A stretch of 42,773 nt of DNA from a virus. Where the stretch lies: positions 1 to 42,773 of IMG/VR virus record IMGVR_UViG_3300008262_000112; one strand, written 5' to 3'. This document shows positions 1-9,700 of this stretch, in pieces. The notes under the pieces are model-generated. The model saw only the letters and a program-made list of their open reading frames with translations. It did not search any database and was not told where the DNA came from. Position 1 is the stretch's first letter, and each line of letters begins with the position of its first letter. Made by a program: the position numbers and the translations under genes.

Positions 1-1
1 T

Positions 2-394
2 CTACAAGATTATACAGATCATTTTTATGAAATGTTGGATTTCTGTATTAAACAGTATATGGATCGATATAGGATTCTCCAGGGGCTTGACGGGTATGCT
101 GTCTTCGATATGAAATTTCAAAAGACTCGTCCCGGAGAGGGCTTTCATGCATTTCATTATGAAAATGCTAGACGACAAGTTGTTACTAGGAAACTAGTTG
201 GAATGTTGTATCTTAATGATATTGAAGAAGGCGGAGAAACAGAATTTTTATATTATCCAAAAAGGATTAAAGCTCAGCAAGGTAAATTAATTATTTGGCC
301 TTGCGAGTTTACACATGCTCATAGAGGTAACACTCCTTTAAAAGAAACCAAATATGCTGTTACTACCTGGGTAGAGGCGTTAAACCAAAGTTAA
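2..394 (+). CDS. 2-oxoglutarate/Fe(II)-dependent oxygenase (prolyl 4-hydroxylase-like), 5' end cut off
   Basis: The frame is open from base 2, so the Met at 32 is probably internal and the gene continues to the left of the window. Numbering from that Met, the visible part has the double-stranded beta-helix iron site: His42-x-Glu44 in GFHAFHYEN, distal His97 in FTHAHRGN, and Lys107 ten residues later. The His-x10-Lys spacing is that of prolyl 4-hydroxylases, where the Lys binds the 2-oxoglutarate carboxylate. The proximal pair is H-x-E rather than the usual H-x-D. The family hydroxylates protein side chains or small molecules; the substrate here is unknown. It is the only plus-strand gene at this end and converges with the next gene, overlapping its tail by 15 bases. 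The family call is fairly sure, the substrate is not. Confidence 0.8.
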   Translation, partial: LQDYTDHFYEMLDFCIKQYMDRYRILQGLDGYAVFDMKFQKTRPGEGFHAFHYENARRQVVTRKLVGMLYLNDIEEGGETEFLYYPKRIKAQQGKLIIWPCEFTHAHRGNTPLKETKYAVTTWVEALNQS

Positions 395-952
395 TTTAGA
401 TTCTGGACGAGTCTTAAACATAATACTCATTCGTATAGTATCACAATATGCACTTACTGGTCTAACTCCATGCCAGCAATTGCCGGGAATTAACAAACAA
501 GAATTAAATTTAGGCAAATAGGATCCAACTATTTGCCTTTTTTCACGATCCCATATTATAGTTTCCCCGGCATAATCAACAGTCCACGTTTTATTAACAT
601 AGACAATTAAAGTTTTAGCACCTGGTAATGTATCATCAGTATGTAGTCTTTGATCTATACCGGCGGTAATGGCGTTTGCATAACATCTAACAAGCCTATC
701 ATCTTCTTGAAAATATTTTTCTTTAACATTATTCCATACAGTTTTAACAACGCCTGTTAATTCATGTTCACAGTCAAAATTTTGATCTTTGCTGTTTGTT
801 TTTCCGCCAAAAATTATAGTCCAGTGAGGAATACTTCGAGCAGTAAGATCGTTTAATGATTTATGCCCCCATGTCCAAGAAGAATTTAATAAAAATGTTT
901 CTAGTTCAGCAGAAGTTTCTTCGCTATCAATATTTTCGTAGTATTCGATCAT
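380..952 (-). CDS. 2-oxoglutarate/Fe(II)-dependent oxygenase
   Basis: A 190-aa protein with the complete iron and 2-oxoglutarate site: His104-Thr-Asp106 in QRLHTDD, His161 in NCWHGVRP, and Arg174 in the terminal strand DTIRMSIMF. The size fits a minimal jelly-roll dioxygenase. Its sequence differs from both neighbouring oxygenases, so it is not a recent duplicate. The ATG overlaps the stop of the upstream oxygenase gene by four bases (ATGA), which suggests translational coupling. The substrate is unknown. Because it lies at the end of the fibre block, modification of a virion protein is possible, but small-molecule or nucleic-acid substrates are equally open. Confidence 0.8.
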   Translation of the reverse strand: MIEYYENIDSEETSAELETFLLNSSWTWGHKSLNDLTARSIPHWTIIFGGKTNSKDQNFDCEHELTGVVKTVWNNVKEKYFQEDDRLVRCYANAITAGIDQRLHTDDTLPGAKTLIVYVNKTWTVDYAGETIIWDREKRQIVGSYLPKFNSCLLIPGNCWHGVRPVSAYCDTIRMSIMFKTRPESKLTLV

Positions 953-1449
953 GTAGATGTTTTAGGATTATTAAAAAACCAGAAAGCCTGTGTTTGCCAG
1001 GTGTTAGTAAATGGAGTTCTCCAATGTAACAATTCTGTTCCTTTATATAGTAGAACATCGCCTTGGTCTAAAGATAATTTGATTATTTGTTGTTCTTTAT
1101 TACTGTATAAGAACAACGGCCAAACGTCGCCTGAATAATAGTCAAGAGTTACTGAAAAATTATATTTGCAGTTGCTCTTGTCTTTATGTGGCAATAGTAT
1201 TTCGTCTTTGAAATAAATTCTACTGTAATTGAATTGATATTCAACCGGAGCAACTAAAATAGATTCTAATTTTTCTTGTAGACGTTGAGTGTATTTGTCT
1301 TGTAGTGCGTCAGAAAAAGCTGGGCTTTTTAAACATTGGTTGTCGTACTTATAATTATTATTTTTAAATTCCGACCATAATGTCTCTGACATTTCTTTAC
1401 ATTCTTCTTTAGTAAAGACCTGATTTAAAACAACATATTCCCATGTCAT
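949..1449 (-). CDS. 2-oxoglutarate/Fe(II)-dependent oxygenase
   Basis: A 166-aa protein with the iron facial triad His88-Lys-Asp90 (LLPHKDKS) and His142 (LLHWRTPF). These are separated by typical jelly-roll strands, including LDQGDVLLYKGTELLHW, the common G-D-x-L-x-Y/F-x-G strand before the distal His. No obvious Arg or Lys follows at the usual spacing, so the 2-oxoglutarate carboxylate ligand is unclear. It lies nine bases downstream of the Ig-like adhesin gene and overlaps the next oxygenase by ATGA. It may therefore be expressed with the last genes of the fibre block. The family call is good; the substrate is unknown. Confidence 0.75.
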   Translation of the reverse strand: MTWEYVVLNQVFTKEECKEMSETLWSEFKNNNYKYDNQCLKSPAFSDALQDKYTQRLQEKLESILVAPVEYQFNYSRIYFKDEILLPHKDKSNCKYNFSVTLDYYSGDVWPLFLYSNKEQQIIKLSLDQGDVLLYKGTELLHWRTPFTNTWQTQAFWFFNNPKTST

Positions 1450-1458
1450 ATAAATTAA

Positions 1459-2787
1459 TTATAGACCAAGTGCTTCTCTAAAATGTTGAGTCATCTGCCC
1501 TACTATGGTTTGAGCTTGTCCTGCGTTAACAATTGTGCCGCTGGGACTACTACACAGCACTCTAGCAATTATACAATTAAAGCTAGTTGTTTGATAAGTG
1601 TGATTATCATTATCTGGACTTCCAGGAGCATCTTGATTGTTAACTGCATTAATAGAAGATCCTAACGTAGAATGTCCTATAGTTACATACAGATAATTTA
1701 CACTAGGGTCGCCAGCATTGTAACTTAAATTCCCAATCCAAGAGTGTACTATACAGCCATTAACCGTTTGCACATTATAAACCTGCTGATTAGTTCGACT
1801 TCCGCCGCCGTCTGCACCAAGATTTCCGTTACTGTTCCACCCATAAGTTCTGTTTGCGCGGCCCGACGTTGCAAGTGCAAATAATGGGTAAGTGTAACCA
1901 CCTGCGCCCCAGCGTAGATTTCCTCCAGTAGAGTTGCCATTATTAAAATCTAAGCAACCGCCTGCAACCTGACTGCCGTTTTCTAGTAAAGAAATGCAGT
2001 GTCCGCCGTCATACATGTCACCACCACCGTCGCTGATCTGACTCGGAGAAGCATCTAATGACCAAGAATAGAAATTGCTGTTTCGATAGTTGGTTTGACG
2101 TGCAACCATGTAATTTCTTAAGTTTTGGAATGTTGTAGTGTTTATTAAATCAATAGGTGCAGTGACAGCTTGCGCAAAACTTTGATCTACTGTTGCAGTT
2201 GCTGAGCCACTGGTCACTGTTGCACGAATAGTCCAGTTATAAGTAGTGGCGCCGCCGCTGATTGTACCAGTGTGTGAACCATTGCTGGCAACTGATGTGC
2301 CTGACGGGACGCTACCTGATACTACTGTATACGCAATTGATCCTGAACTAGCCGATGCAACATATGTTCGAGTAGTAAATGTATTACCAACGAGCTGCGA
2401 CGGAAATGTCTGACTAGCAGGGGAACTCCATGAGATGGTAACAGCATTGATTGTTATAGATAGAGCAGCATCGGCGGTTAACCCTGCATTATTAGTTGCC
2501 CTAAGTGTAAAATTACTTGTAGTATTTGACGATACCGCACTAAATCCAGAAATAATTCCGCTTGTTCCGTTTAAACTTGCCCCAGCTGGCAATGATCCAG
2601 TAACTAAGCTATATGAAACACTTGTTGCTCCGGGGCCAGCACTAGCACTAACTGTAATAGTATTGCCTGCTGCTCGTTGCGCATCGGTTAATGTTCCTAA
2701 ACTACCAGATGATATCCACGACGGTGGTGCTGCGCCGCCGCCTCGACCAAATCCTTGCGAACCACTTATTGAACCAATGAAAGGCAT
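1459..2787 (-). CDS. Virion adhesin with putative Ig-like (He_PIG-type) domains
   Basis: A 442-aa protein. The N-terminus (1-24) is Gly-rich and resembles the tails of other phage Ig-like fibre proteins. Residues about 25-113 form one He_PIG/cadherin-like domain, with the typical YSLVTGSLPAGASLNGTSG core and a closing FTLRATNNAG strand. Residues about 117-205 form a second, with VVSGSVPSGTSV and YNWTIRATVTSG. The remaining 235 residues are a different domain rich in Gly, Asn and Ser with several Cys (GGHC, GGCL, NGC, FNC, VLC), probably the receptor-binding or knob part. A ribosome-binding site AGGAGT precedes the ATG. As the last structural gene of the fibre block it is likely a distal tail or surface adhesin; the exact virion position is unknown. 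Confidence 0.7.
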   Translation of the reverse strand: MPFIGSISGSQGFGRGGGAAPPSWISSGSLGTLTDAQRAAGNTITVSASAGPGATSVSYSLVTGSLPAGASLNGTSGIISGFSAVSSNTTSNFTLRATNNAGLTADAALSITINAVTISWSSPASQTFPSQLVGNTFTTRTYVASASSGSIAYTVVSGSVPSGTSVASNGSHTGTISGGATTYNWTIRATVTSGSATATVDQSFAQAVTAPIDLINTTTFQNLRNYMVARQTNYRNSNFYSWSLDASPSQISDGGGDMYDGGHCISLLENGSQVAGGCLDFNNGNSTGGNLRWGAGGYTYPLFALATSGRANRTYGWNSNGNLGADGGGSRTNQQVYNVQTVNGCIVHSWIGNLSYNAGDPSVNYLYVTIGHSTLGSSINAVNNQDAPGSPDNDNHTYQTTSFNCIIARVLCSSPSGTIVNAGQAQTIVGQMTQHFREALGL

Positions 2788-2806
2788 ATGTTACTCCTAT
2801 CCTATA

Positions 2807-3418
2807 TTATGCATAGCTTGTATAGTTGCCTACAACAAACCAAGTGCTTGAAATTCTTAACAATGTAAAAGTAGCAATGTCAATTTTGTTAACTCCGGGT
2901 GTTGGGACAGTGTTGTTTGCCCAGCGTATTGTTTGACCAACTCCTGCAATTTGCACTGCGCTAGGATAACGACCTGTTCCACCTTGATTAATAACTAACA
3001 CCATAGCAATTGCTCTGTTGTCAGTAGTGGGCACGTTGGTAAAGTTTGCTGTCCAGTTTGCTGCAGGAGTAGTGTGATAGAAAATTCCTCCACCACTGAA
3101 ATCGTGCGCAACTGTACCAGTTGCGTTGGTTAGTGTTTGTGTAATTTCAGAAATTTCATTAAATGTTGCTAGACCGTTTGCACTGATAGTATTAAAAGTT
3201 GCACTATCGCTACCACCGTTGTTGGTAATAGTACCAACAGTAACAGTACCAGTTGTAGTAAGATTTTTAGACCCTAAACTAACAATACCTGTGCCGTCAG
3301 GTGCTAGCACTAAATTTGCATTAGTTTCAGATGTACTAATAGTAGTGTTAACAATGTTTAATGTTGCAGGAACTGAAACGTTGCTGGTTGTTATACCGTT
3401 GGTAATTCTTCTTCCCAT
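2807..3418 (-). CDS. Small tail-fibre-like structural protein
   Basis: A 203-aa protein, low in charge and rich in Thr, Asn, Val and Gly. Residues about 34-44 (NANLVLAPDGTG) carry the same NANLxLxxNGTG repeat that recurs in the 1166-, 1262- and 352-aa proteins of this block. This ties it to the same family of beta-structured fibre or collar proteins. The C-terminal 100 residues (HDFSGGGIFYHTT, ISSTWFVVGNYTSYA) look like a compact beta domain seen at the ends of phage fibre proteins. It has an AAGGA ribosome-binding site and is 14 bases from the preceding gene. The precise role is not known. Confidence 0.65.
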   Translation of the reverse strand: MGRRITNGITTSNVSVPATLNIVNTTISTSETNANLVLAPDGTGIVSLGSKNLTTTGTVTVGTITNNGGSDSATFNTISANGLATFNEISEITQTLTNATGTVAHDFSGGGIFYHTTPAANWTANFTNVPTTDNRAIAMVLVINQGGTGRYPSAVQIAGVGQTIRWANNTVPTPGVNKIDIATFTLLRISSTWFVVGNYTSYA

Positions 3419-3432
3419 TTTATTTCCTTAAA

Positions 3433-3762
3433 TTAAGCAATTGATGTTTCAATGCCCATAACAACTGCACTAAGTACGTTGCTTGCACTTGATTTTACTA
3501 TAAGGTATTTTCCAGTGTCCATAACAATACCTGTTCTTTCAAGAACACCTTTTGCTGTAATATTAGCATCGTACTCTATGTATTCACCGTTAGTAGGTGT
3601 AGTTGCTGAGGTACTAACTGCTATACGAACTTGTATAGTACTAGCACCTCTATTACACAAGCTAATTGATGCTACTGTAAATGTACTTGCTGCTACTGGG
3701 CCATAGACATTAGTGTCACCTGTAGTTGTTAAGTCCGTTGCTCCTAATCTTCCTGTTGCCAT
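3433..3762 (-). CDS. Small beta-rich virion protein, one of three ~110-aa relatives
   Basis: A 109-aa protein that aligns by eye with the proteins at 17361-17690 and 25629-25961. All three have a hydrophobic strand with a CN or equivalent near residue 36, a middle turn, a strand ending in L/I-I-V/L before a Gly/Asp turn, and a C-terminal strand of alternating Val/Ala before the last Glu or Asp. This pattern suits a small beta-sandwich fitting or attachment protein. It lies 12 bases downstream of the 2543-aa giant with a GGAG ribosome-binding site. No enzymatic motif is visible. The function is inferred only from position and resemblance. Confidence 0.6.
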   Translation of the reverse strand: MATGRLGATDLTTTGDTNVYGPVAASTFTVASISLCNRGASTIQVRIAVSTSATTPTNGEYIEYDANITAKGVLERTGIVMDTGKYLIVKSSASNVLSAVVMGIETSIA

Positions 3763-3774
3763 ATAAAACTCCGT

Positions 3775-6700
3775 TTATGTTAAGAAATAACTCAGGGCTG
3801 TTGGTAAGCCTCTTACCCCGCCTTGGAAATTAAATGTTGCTTTCATTAAAATTGTGCCACCGGTTGTTGTTGTAATCTGAGATCCAGATATTTGAATAAA
3901 CCCGGCTGTAACACTATTTACGTTCAATGCAGCACCACCACCACCAATTTGTGATGTGATATATGCTTTAATTGCTCTCTGCGTCGGTACGATGTTATCT
4001 GAGTTAGCTGTAAAGAAAGGATCTGTTGAGAATTCTGAAATCGTTGCCGAACTTCCGCCTAAACTTACAGCACCTAATGTAATTTCTTGCAACCCTGAAA
4101 TATTAAATGCATCTGCGTTTAATGTTGCAATACCAGTTGACTGTTCAATAGTAAACAAGTCTCCGACCCTAAAGTTACCGTCTTGGTCAGTACTTGTAAA
4201 GAACACTCGGCCGCCATTGCTTTCAACAGTTTCATTATCTTGTACTGGTTCTTGTGTAGGTGTGTTTGGATAATTTGTTTCAGATAAATTTCCAGTTCCG
4301 ATATCTAAGAAATCGTGTCCAGTTAATCGTACTTGACTATATCTAATTCTTGTTGAAACACTGACTGCATCGTTAGGTGAATCAAAAAGTGACACATCGG
4401 GACTAACTTGGAAAAATGCTGAATAACTACCATCGTACAGTCCAGCTAACGAAACAATGTTAACTAGTTTAAATGTTTGATTTGGTAAATGTCCAAATAC
4501 TACATTAGATCCGGAAACTGGTTCTGATGTTAATCTCTTAACAGCAATAAATTGTCCGCTTTGGAAATTACTAGCATAACCGTCACCTGTATCTAGTTCG
4601 ACACTAGCTGATAAGTATCCGACTCCTCTATTAGTAAAACTTGGATTTGCAAGGGCACCGTTACCGATTCTAACGCTAGTCGGTGCTTCGTAGATGTTAT
4701 TCGGATCAGTAATAGTAATAGTTGGCGCAACTGTGTATCCAGATCCTGGTTCTAATAGTCTAATAGCAAAGATCTTGTTATTTGATACGTATGCTCGAGC
4801 TCTAGTTGTAGCACCTACTAATATAGAACTTGCTACTGTTCCTGCTGTACTTCTTTGTACTGCTACCCAAATGCCACTTTGGTTAGGATTGCCGTGGGCA
4901 ACACCACTAAAGCCGTTGGCTGCTGTACTAGTTGTTCTCGAAGTCCAGTTTATACCATCTTCAGAACTTGCAGCTTGTGTTGACTGGCTTACTGCTAAAA
5001 ACACGCCTTGACCGTAGGCAATTCTTGTCCATTGTGCAGTAGCCGGTAGTGTGCTTGCAGTCCACGTTATACCGTTTAAACTATAAGCAGCAGCAGTGCC
5101 GCTAGTGTTCGATACTGCAACAAATCTATTGTTACCCCATGATATTGACTGCCAGTTAGAACTAGCTAGTCCGGTTGCTGCAATCCAGTTTACACCACCG
5201 TTTGTAGAGTATGCAGATGTAGTTCCGCCACTAGCCACTGCAACAAATTTCCCACCACCGTAGGCAATGCCTGTCCATGCTGCGCTTGTCAAAGCTGCAC
5301 CGGTCCCACCTGCGGTCCATGTTATACCACCATTGGTACTGTATGCGTTAACTGAGCTGCCTGTGGCAATTGCCACCCAACGACCGTTTCCATAGGCAAT
5401 TGCGGTGTAAGAACCAGCTGGTAGTGCTCCACCAGCAGCCCATGTTACACCACCGTCTACAGAATATGTTGTGCCGGTAGTTCCGCCACTGGCAATTGCC
5501 ACTAGATGATTAGCAATAGGTGCTGCTGTTCCTGTTGTTGCACCGCCTGTGCCGGTAGCAATAAATCTTGTGCCTACTATATTAGCACTGGCACCAATAC
5601 TAGTCCAAAGAGTATTACCTAATGTTAGTATTTGATAGGCTCGACCTGTTACAAAAGACCCAGCAGTTTCTGTCGCAGTAAGGGCACCCTCTGCCATAGC
5701 AATCCATGTGGTATTTGCTGCCAGTACTCCGGTTCTAGCTGTCCACGTTGTTCCGTTAGCTGAAGTATCAACTGTGTTTGTTCCAGTAGCAAGAGCTACA
5801 AAGTTTCCGCCTGCAGCATATCCGCTGAATTCAAAAGCCTGTATAGCACCAGTAATACTGTTAACTGATGTAATAGTAATAGTAATATCGTTAGTAGTAC
5901 TTGCACCGCCTAAATTTGTTCCTGCTAGAGTAATTGTGTCTAATCTAGCATATCCAGTACCAGCATTTATAATATCAACAAATGAATATTTTGTGTTTTT
6001 TCTAGTTACATTAAAACTAGCACTCAAGCCGCTACCTGATGTAGTTCCAGTAACTGAAGTATAAAGTTTAGTAATTGGTGCATACTTAGTATCAACCCAC
6101 GTTAATGTAGATGCGGTTGTTCTAGCATTAGTGCTGTAACTTGGCGATGTGAATGAAATTCTAGGTTCAATTATATATGTAGTAGAAGCATCAGGTGATA
6201 CAATAGTTGTACCTGATACCACATGATCCCACCCAGCAGCACCAGTAGTCTCTCTAGTAACTGTTGCAATTTTTGTACCAGCATTGTATGTAGCAATGAT
6301 ACCAAATTGTCCTGCACCACTACCACCTGTTAGATAAACTTTCATACCAACGTATGCTGCACTAATTTCACTATCAGTAGCCGCAATGGTAATTTGTGTA
6401 GCAGTTCCGCCTTGGGCTGTGTTAGCGTTTGAAATATAGTCAATACCGCCATAATTGCCGTCAGCTTCCGGAGCATCAGTACTATCATCAATGTTATCTA
6501 ATAATCTAACTTGAAAGACTGCGCCGTCTCGGAATTCATCTTGTTCGGTTGCTGCATTTATACCTGCACCACTAATAGCCCATGTGGCAGCAGTATAATC
6601 AGTTCCTGCATTGTTAAATTCAAATTGATAAACAGTATCAACAGAATTTGTAAGTACTGATCCTACTTCTGCTCGGAATTGCTTATTATCAACTACTGCA

Positions 6701-9700
6701 GTATTTGGAGTTTCTGTAGAATCGAATCCTTCAGCTACCGATCCAAAGTCTCCGTAAGAATTATTACCATTAGTACCACGAATACGTCCGCCATTCTCAG
6801 CTAGGTATCCAATATGAGAATAGTATGAGAATACTGAAACAAGTTCAGCTCTAGCATTATTAGTAATCCATGCTCCAATACCGTCTGATATAACCTGTGT
6901 AAAGTCATTAGATGTAATAGATTTATTGCCGCCATTGTGTAAACTACCGTCTACTTTCTGGCCGATTGCAGCGGTACCAAATGTTGTTACGTTTTGTACG
7001 TACGGGCTACGACTAGTAATCCAAGTACTAAAGTCAGCAGGGCCCCATCCTGGATCTAAACTTGCATATGCACCTGCACTAACCCTTGAAGTTCCGTAAG
7101 CATTAGGTGCTAGTAGATCTCCGCTTAAATCAGCTAATGTTTGATTTCTTAGACCTGTACCATTTCTTAGATAATACATGTCTTCTTCTAAGCTACCGGC
7201 GACTGCATTAGAATAATAACGAGCTGCTAATAATGATTTGTAGTTCCCTGGATACTTAAGATCATATTTGATAGCGTCAATATACGCATTAACATCTCTT
7301 TCACACGCTGCAGTATCATAGAACAAACTTACAGTCATTGACCCTGAAGGAACAGTTGCTAGATTTATTGGTGTTGTTCCGTTAGCCGCAGCTGCAATTT
7401 TAAAAGTAGTAGGGCTTACTACATTTTGCACATAGTATTGTATACCAGCGTCAACATTACCAAATACTGCACCGCTAAATGAAATAATTGTATTTCTTTG
7501 CAACCAGCTAGTGTCACTAATAGTTAATATATTAGACCCTGAGGTAGTAGCTGTTACTGTGCCAGTGTACGTAGAGGCAATGTATGCAGAAATTTCATTT
7601 ACCATGTAATCTCTGTTACGTTCTAATTGTAAGACTGCATAGTAGATATTAGCGAATCCATCAACACACGACGAACCTTCGTTAGTTGCACCAAAGAGAA
7701 TGTCGTCCAGCGTGGTCATTAGCGTTTCAATACGTGCTTGCGCGGTTGCATCGCCGCCAACATTTGATTTAGCCAGTGTTTTTACATAGCTAAATGCTGC
7801 ACGAGTGGCTGCTTTCTGATTTAAACTGAATACATCACTAGCTGAACTTCTTAAATAGGCATAAGCTGCTTTAATTGTTTGAAAGTTGCTGTTAAACATG
7901 AAGTCGTAGCCGACTGCATCAAGAATAATTCTTGCATCACGCTGACACTTGGCACTGTTGTAGCTTAATGTTGGATAGTTAGCGGTAATGAAACTAGTCA
8001 TACTAGTTACAATTGTACCTACTGCTGCACTAAGTGTAGTATAAGCAGTAATCAATGCTGTAGTTGTTGTTACGCTATCTGTTGCAATTGGCCTATCTTC
8101 AGTGTCAACAATGAATGATAATCCAGAACCGTTAGTTAAACTTCCTACGAGTGTTCCACCAAAACTAGTTGACACTTGGAAGGCAGTGCCAGTTAATCCT
8201 GAAGCCAGTACATAATAACGAATATCTGCTGTTAGTCCAAAAGCAGTTACTCTAGGAACAATAAGATCACCTGCGGCCAGGCCGTGGGCCCCTGTAGTGT
8301 TAAGTGTATTAGTTGATGTAATACTTGTTACAGTTAAGTTTGGTCTAAATGTTGTGGCGCCGCCAGTTAATATAGCAGTAATAATATCTATATTAGCACC
8401 AATAAATGAACTAGCAGAAGATCCTGTTGTTAATGCACTATCTGTGAATTGAACAGCATCGTTAGTTGCAGATCTAGTAACTGTTGTGTTAATAATAATC
8501 TGCTGCATTACAGTTTTTAATCTATTATAAGATGCAATAGTTGCAGTTAACTCAGTAGAGTCAATCATTAATGTGCTGCCAACACCGTCAAAGTAGGCTA
8601 GGCCTGCATTTAATGTCTGTGTGCTACCGCCATAGGTTAGATCATATACCATTGCATCTACAACGTATCCAACATCTCGCTTGCAGATTGTCTTAGAATA
8701 TTTTATACCAGGATATGTTGCTGTAATAAACGCAATAATTTCTGCTTGCATGAATTCTTTATTTTCTTTTAATAAAGTTCTTGCATCACCGTAACCAATT
8801 AGATATGAAGAATTATACCCTGTAGGATTTGGATAGTTAAACAGTACCGTTGTTCCAAGATTGTAGTCAATCTTGTGCTGCATTGTTCTTACTAATTGTT
8901 GTACACTAGTTGCCTGTTGAGCTGTAGCAAGTGGCCAGCCGTTATATTGGATAGAAGTATTTCCAGGACTTTCAGTTACGTTTGTTCCTAGAACAATCTG
9001 TCCAGCAACTGTTTCTAAACGTCCTAAAGAGCCTATACTATATTTTGTATCGTATCTACTAACAAGACTACCTGCTGGGCCGGCATTAGTTGAACGTAGT
9101 TCGTCTCCCATGACACATGTTTCGGCTGGAACAATAATAGGCAACACTTCACGATATCTACCTGTTCTAACTTGAATTAAATTGTTAGGAGCATATCTAG
9201 CAGGAATATTGTCTGCATTTTGATCAGCTAAGGCATCTGTAATAATAGTAACTAATTCTGTAATAGCAGTCATTGCTCCCGCTTCGGCAGTATAATTTGT
9301 ATCAATATACTGAGGAACTACTGCTGTAGAATTATCTCCATTTAATACTTGATAATTAACTGCAGGAGCTTCGTTGTTTAACACTGACTCTATAACTGTA
9401 AGCATATAGTTATATGCTGCAATATCTTCATCTGCTTCTGCTGCTAGATTTACATATACACCAGGATTGTCTTCAGTAATTGCATTAACATAGGCTAAGG
9501 CTGCGCCTCGACTTTTAACATTGCCGCCATGTCCAATGTCATATAATAATGCATCAATTACTAATCCAACATCTCGTTCACAACGATCTTGAGCGTACAC
9601 AAAACTTGTTGTAAAAGGTGCTGTATTTGTAGTTACCTGACGATCAATCCATTCAGTAACTTCACGTTGTATAAATGGTGTGTTTAGTTCAAGTAGACGT

